Translations under genes and position numbers: made by a program | Shown here: piece by piece, positions 60,220 to 64,000 of the stretch | Layout of the letters: each line of letters begins with the position of its first letter | How positions within the stretch are numbered: position 1 is the stretch's first letter | DNA from: Flavobacterium sp. SUN052 | Lineage (GTDB): Bacteria > Bacteroidota > Bacteroidia > Flavobacteriales > Flavobacteriaceae | Direction of reading: 5' to 3' | Length of the DNA: 64,000 nucleotides | NCBI RefSeq assembly: GCF_028867935.1 | Contig: NZ_JAPQNS010000001.1 | Span: 1,302,001 to 1,366,000, forward strand | The notes under the pieces: model-generated | What the model was told of the DNA's origin: nothing | What the model saw: only the letters and a program-made list of their open reading frames with translations | Databases searched by the model: none

Positions 60220-60840
60220 TCAATTCACCTTCAGCGTATAGCGAGCCGGGCGCGGTTTGTCAATCATCAGCAGTAGACCCTGTCCCGCGAGCTGGTGAAG
60301 GAGTTTGTTGGCCCGGTAGTCAGAAATATTGACGAGTTTGGCCATGCGGTCGGCGGTGATCGATTCGTTTTTTCGAAGAAACTGAAGCAGCGTTTTCACA
60401 TTGGGCGACTGTAATATCGATTTGTCGGTTAACTCCTGCTCCATAATGAGCTTGTTCGTCGGCACCGATTTGTCTTTAGCCCGAACGTAAATGGTGCGGT
60501 GGCCCTGATCGTCTACGGCAAAGTGCGGTTTATCGGTACTTTCGGGAACGTCAATCACAATCACGCGTTTCCCGTCTACTTTAACAATCTGATAACTAAT
60601 CGACAGTTCAGGTTCAACCATTGCATCGGCAGCCTGCTCAATTTTGCGCATCTCCCTGAGTTCGGAGGCCACGCCCCCAATTTTCCCATCGTCGTTCACG
60701 CCAATCAGCAGCGTCCCCCCACCCGTATTGGCAAAGGCACAGAGCGTCCGGGCAATGCGTGCCGAGGTCGAAATAGAGCTTTTAAACTCAAGACGCGAAC
60801 CTTCGCCCTGCGCAATGAGATCATGAAGATTAGGGGTCAT
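60220..60840 (-). CDS. AlbA_2 (Schlafen-type) domain regulator
   Basis: 206 residues. The N-terminal AlbA_2 domain reads GEGSRLEFKSSISTSARIAR, then AFANTGGGTLLIGVNDDGKIGG. A small beta domain and a C-terminal winged-helix (ITADRMAKLVNISDYRANKL) follow. This combination is typical of putative DNA-binding transcriptional regulators or ATP-binding proteins of the Schlafen/AlbA family. Target unknown. It has no signal peptide. Confidence 0.85.
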   Translation of the reverse strand: MTPNLHDLIAQGEGSRLEFKSSISTSARIARTLCAFANTGGGTLLIGVNDDGKIGGVASELREMRKIEQAADAMVEPELSISYQIVKVDGKRVIVIDVPESTDKPHFAVDDQGHRTIYVRAKDKSVPTNKLIMEQELTDKSILQSPNVKTLLQFLRKNESITADRMAKLVNISDYRANKLLHQLAGQGLLLMIDKPRPARYTLKVN

Positions 60841-61000
60841 AGTAATCTAACGTTGCGAAGCAGCAGATGTTCTGTGTGACAAAGTAGTTAGGGTAATTGA
60901 GTCTATTGCTTTTGCTGGAGAACAACTCGTCTTCAGTTATCAGAAACATACTCCAACTAGCCGGAACGTCACTCTTTCGCTCATTAGCTCTTTCGCCTTT

Positions 61001-61615
61001 ATGAAACTCCCCGCCCTTTTGCTTAGCCTTGTGGCTCTTTCGTTTATCAGTAAACCTTCCAGGCCACTTTTCGACGGACGCACATTTGCCGGCTGGGAGG
61101 GCGATACCAACACCGTTTGGCACATCGACAAGGGAACGTTAGTCGGTGGTTCGCTCACCACGCAGGTGCCGCATAACTACTTTCTGCGTACCCGAAAATC
61201 GTACGGCAACTTTGTGCTAAAGCTAAAAATGAAACTGGAAGGCACCGGTTTTGTCAATGGCGGCATTCAGTTCAGAAGCCAGCGGGCTCAGAATCCTGAT
61301 TACGAAATGGTTGGTTATCAGGCCGATTTGGGCGATAAGTATTGGGGTTGCCTGTACGATGAGTCGCGCCGAAACAAAGTGCTGGTGGCCCCCGACTCCA
61401 CCGTTATGAAGCGAATTATAAAGATCAACGACTGGAACCAGTACGAGATTCGGTGTGAAGGTCGGCGTATTCGTCTCTACTTCAACGGCACCCAAACCGT
61501 CGATTACACCGAACCCGACGAAACTATTCCGGTGTCGGGCCTCATTGCCTTACAGATTCACGGCGGAGGCAAAGCGCAGGTTCAGTACAAAGAGTTGATG
61601 ATCGAGGAGTTGTAG
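61001..61615 (+). CDS. DUF1080 / 3-keto-disaccharide hydrolase-like protein
   Basis: 204 residues with a signal peptide (MKLPALLLSLVALSFISKPS). The concanavalin-like domain begins LFDGRTFAGWEGDTNTVWHI and contains FVLKLKMKLEGTGFVNGGIQ and GGKAQVQYKELMIEEL, matching the DUF1080 family, some members of which hydrolyse 3-keto-glycosides. Secreted or periplasmic. The start is preceded by a direct repeat CTCTTTCGC (60972-60980 and 60988-60996). Confidence 0.87.
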   Translation: MKLPALLLSLVALSFISKPSRPLFDGRTFAGWEGDTNTVWHIDKGTLVGGSLTTQVPHNYFLRTRKSYGNFVLKLKMKLEGTGFVNGGIQFRSQRAQNPDYEMVGYQADLGDKYWGCLYDESRRNKVLVAPDSTVMKRIIKINDWNQYEIRCEGRRIRLYFNGTQTVDYTEPDETIPVSGLIALQIHGGGKAQVQYKELMIEEL

Positions 61616-61619
61616 AAAA

Positions 61620-61663
61620 AAGGCTGGCTACTTGGTATACAATCATTTCCATTAGCCAGCCTT
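61620..61663. terminator. Bidirectional hairpin terminator
   Basis: AAGGCTGGCTA (61620-61630) pairs with 61653-61663 around a 22-base loop, with A6 before it (T6 on the minus strand) and a T5 run a few bases after. It lies between the convergent DUF1080 and basic-protein genes. Confidence 0.8.
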
Positions 61664-61679
61664 CGCTTTTTGTTCCCTC

Positions 61680-61991
61680 CTACCCTTTAGCCGCTGCGTT
61701 TCGCTTGCGGGTTTCCGCTCCTTTTTTGGCTGATGCCGACCGTTGCTCCGCCGTACGCGAGGCCGACGCGGCTCCGCCTTTTTTACCTCCCGTTTTGGCA
61801 GGTTCCTTACTTTCGGCCTTGCCCCTACCCGATCCACTCTTCTTGCCGCCCCCGGATGTTTTGTTTACCGTGGCCCAGGCGCGACTTTCTGCTTCTTTCT
61901 CGGGTACTCCGCGATCTTCGTAACTTTCTTCAATGTGTTCGGCCTGCCGAATCTGCTTGTCGGTATACGCCGATTTGTCTCCTCGTGGCAT
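61680..61991 (-). CDS. Small basic Lys/Ala/Gly-rich protein
   Basis: 103 residues from ATG 61991 (MPRGDKSAYTDKQIRQAEHI). Residues 1 to about 50 form a helical domain (EESYEDRGVPEKEAESRAWA) often annotated as plasmid stabilisation protein. The rest is low complexity (Lys, Gly, Ser, Ala), like histone H1 or KGG repeats, suggesting nucleic-acid binding. A longer start at 62021 is possible. Function unproven. Confidence 0.78.
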   Translation of the reverse strand: MPRGDKSAYTDKQIRQAEHIEESYEDRGVPEKEAESRAWATVNKTSGGGKKSGSGRGKAESKEPAKTGGKKGGAASASRTAEQRSASAKKGAETRKRNAAAKG

Positions 61992-62157
61992 AGTTGTCAG
62001 TAGTTTTGTTGTACAACACACACTTTACGCCAGTAACCAATTAGCTCCTTTTTGGCGCAGTTTGCCCGATACAACTCCTGATTGGATCGTTGTGTTTGGC
62101 AAGCAGGACAGGAACTGATTATTTGCGTCTGTTTCACCGACTACCCCTAAACTTTCC

Positions 62158-64000
62158 ATGAATAAGCTACTCGTTATAGCCACCGTTTGTCTAGGCATTA
62201 CTACCAAAACGTTTGCACAAAACCCAAGCAAAGACTGGCTTATTGCGGCCATTTCGGACCGGAGTGCAGTAAACGTACTGAACAATGGAAAAGCTATTGA
62301 ACTCAACAATGGCCTATTGGCAAGGCGTATCCAACTTTCACCCAATGCGACTACAACCAGTTTCAAAAACCTGGTAACAAATGAGCAATTCATCCGCTCG
62401 GTCAGGCCCGAAGCACGCGTTACGATCAATGGCAAAACCTACAACATTGGCGGTCTGTACGGTCAAAAAGAACAGGCGTACTTATTGGAGGAATGGATTA
62501 ACCAGCTCACCGGTAAGGAGCAGGATTTTCGCTACATAAGGCACGAGATAGGCGAGGTGAAGCCCCATTTCACCTGGAATTGCCAAACCTGGGCTTCTAA
62601 TAAGAAACTACCTACGGGCAAATCGGTAAACCTGTTTTTCACTACAAGCAACCCCGACTTAACCGGCATCGAAGTCGTGGTGCATTACGAAATCTATGAT
62701 GGTATCCCTGTCCTGAGCAAATGGGTAAGCGTAACTAATAAAAGCGGCAAACCGGTAAAAATCGATCAGGTTGTAAATGAGCAAATGGCGATGCCTGAAG
62801 AAGAATCGGCGGTGGTGGGTAAGCCAGAGAAGATGAAGAAACCGCAAAAAATATATATCGAGAACAATTTCGCCTTCAACAATGCCATGCGCTACGAGCT
62901 ATCGGACCAGGCGACGCACTGGAAAATTGACAGTTCGTACACCTCACAGGTAAACTATAATTATGAAACGCCCTGCGTCCTGGAAGTCTACCCTGACCTG
63001 GGCGTTGGCATCGAGCTGCCACCGACAGCAACGTATACGTCAATTCGCTCGTATGAACTGCTGCTGGACAACTATGACCGGGAACGCAATGGCTTAGCCC
63101 GCCGTAAAATGTACCGGACCCTGTTTCCGTGGATAACCCAGAACCCGATTTTCATGCACCTCATCAGCACCGACCCGGCGACGGTTAAACAGGTTATTGA
63201 CCAATGTGCGGAAACGGGTTACGAAATGGTGATTCTGAGTTTTGGTAGCGGCCTGAACATGGAAGATGTGTCGGAGGCAAACATCAAAAAATTTAAAGCC
63301 CTGGCCGATTATGCCCATAGCAAAGGCATAAAACTGGGTGGTTACTCGCTGTTCAGCAGTCGTCGCATCGATGATGAAACGGACGTGATCGACCCCGTTA
63401 CCGGCCTACCCGACAAAGGTGCTTTTTTTGGTCATGCGCCCTGTTTAGCCAGCCAGTGGGGTATCGACTACCTGAAAAAACTGAACAAGTTCATTGCTGA
63501 AACGGGCTTTGATTTACTCGAACACGATGGCCCCTATCCCGGTGATGTCTGTGCGTCGACCAAACACCCTGGCCATAAGGGGTTGGAGGATTCGCAGTGG
63601 GTGCAGATGGAGATGCAGAAACAGTTCTATCAGGGCTTGAATGCGAAGGGAGTGTATATCAATGCACCGGACTGGTATTTTCTGGATGGGTCTCATAAAA
63701 TTGGTTTAGGCTATCGGGAGGTTAACTTCTCCCTGTCTAGAGCCCAGCAGAAAATACTGAATCGCCAGAATATTTACGATGGAACCTGGGACAAAACGCC
63801 CTCGATGGGTTGGGGATTTGTGCCCCTGACCAAATACCAGGGCGGTAAGGACGATGCCATTCTCGAACCCCTCAGCGAGCACCTCACCGACTACAAGCAG
63901 TTGATGATTCAATACTACGGCGCGGGGGTGCAGGCCTGTTATCGGGGGCCACGCCTGTACGATACCGACGCCACAAAAACCGTGGTCAAAGAAACCATTG
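62158..64000 (+). CDS. Secreted glycoside hydrolase (alpha-galactosidase-like, clan GH-D), 3'-truncated
   Basis: 614 codons to the window edge. ATG 62158 opens a signal peptide (MNKLLVIATVCLGITTKTFA). After an N-terminal beta domain (about 20-300), a TIM-barrel-like region follows with VILSFGSGLNMEDVSEANIK and LEHDGPYPGDVCAST then a HPGHKGLEDS stretch, resembling the catalytic-Asp motif of alpha-galactosidase-related (GH27/GH36/GH31-like) enzymes. Asp in LEHDGPYPGD is the likely nucleophile. It probably releases alpha-linked galactose or a related sugar in the periplasm. The gene continues beyond base 64000. Confidence 0.75.
   Translation, partial: MNKLLVIATVCLGITTKTFAQNPSKDWLIAAISDRSAVNVLNNGKAIELNNGLLARRIQLSPNATTTSFKNLVTNEQFIRSVRPEARVTINGKTYNIGGLYGQKEQAYLLEEWINQLTGKEQDFRYIRHEIGEVKPHFTWNCQTWASNKKLPTGKSVNLFFTTSNPDLTGIEVVVHYEIYDGIPVLSKWVSVTNKSGKPVKIDQVVNEQMAMPEEESAVVGKPEKMKKPQKIYIENNFAFNNAMRYELSDQATHWKIDSSYTSQVNYNYETPCVLEVYPDLGVGIELPPTATYTSIRSYELLLDNYDRERNGLARRKMYRTLFPWITQNPIFMHLISTDPATVKQVIDQCAETGYEMVILSFGSGLNMEDVSEANIKKFKALADYAHSKGIKLGGYSLFSSRRIDDETDVIDPVTGLPDKGAFFGHAPCLASQWGIDYLKKLNKFIAETGFDLLEHDGPYPGDVCASTKHPGHKGLEDSQWVQMEMQKQFYQGLNAKGVYINAPDWYFLDGSHKIGLGYREVNFSLSRAQQKILNRQNIYDGTWDKTPSMGWGFVPLTKYQGGKDDAILEPLSEHLTDYKQLMIQYYGAGVQACYRGPRLYDTDATKTVVKETI

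Noticed and set aside
1..64000. tRNA, rRNA or CRISPR repeats
   Set aside because: Read through for T-loop words, cloverleaf ends and evenly spaced repeats with unique spacers; none found. The tandem words in long inverted repeats are not spaced like CRISPR.

Overview
The window is chromosomal DNA from a member of the Bacteroidota, most likely a Cytophagales / Spirosoma-type bacterium. This is inferred from lineage-typical families (DUF4494, DUF4142, CarboxypepD_reg-like, three-domain TonB, two-module amidohydrolases, a small lipoprotein next to DUF4142), from TAnnTTTG-type -7 promoter boxes, and from the scarcity of Shine-Dalgarno sequences before start codons. Most genes are chromosomal housekeeping or niche genes. 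No rRNA, tRNA or CRISPR array could be recognised.

Layout. 1-4300: an amidohydrolase gene entering from the left (two fused modules, one apparently non-catalytic), a second amidohydrolase lacking metal ligands, and a small acidic protein. 4300-19200: a SWIM-domain protein with a CcbP-like calcium-binding protein, then genes suggestive of ion and osmotic homeostasis: CorA, MscS, a PQQ-type sugar dehydrogenase, a TreS-maltokinase fusion, DUF389, a ClC exchanger and a secreted beta-propeller. Three intergenic regions here share CTAAG/CTTAG repeats at exact 11-bp spacing, which looks like a response-regulator operator family. 19200-32900: housekeeping genes (cdsA, dusB, pyrH, frr, xth, nadR-like) mixed with transporters, two SDR proteins (one without the catalytic Tyr/Lys), an HDAC-like hydrolase and small unknown genes. 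Many gene ends here carry long, nearly perfect inverted repeats.

32986-40103 is the most interesting segment. An orphan membrane histidine kinase is followed by a compact run of a sigma-70-family factor, a single-pass membrane protein with the layout of an anti-sigma factor and C-terminal TPRs, a secreted subtilisin-like S8 protease, and a secreted, C-terminally anchored TPR-CHAT (caspase-fold) protease. The most economical reading is a sigma/anti-sigma switch controlled by extracytoplasmic proteolysis. It recalls the sigma / Csx30 / TPR-CHAT logic of type III-E CRISPR systems, but no CRISPR is present and the protease appears to lie outside the cytoplasm.

40070-53480: a DEDD-type exonuclease, TonB, folC, trmB and gapA, then an AT-rich 1.2-kb stretch without a convincing gene. 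Next come dapD, an XRE regulator with nested operator-like palindromes, an IS3-family insertion sequence with a target duplication and an A11 frameshift site, a TPR protein and gyrA. 53800-64000: small lipoproteins, a RES-Xre toxin-antitoxin operon facing a second, orphan antitoxin of the same family, a Uma2-family nuclease, dnaK, hemF, an AlbA_2-domain regulator, a DUF1080 hydrolase, a basic repeat protein, and a glycoside hydrolase (clan GH-D-like) running off the right edge.
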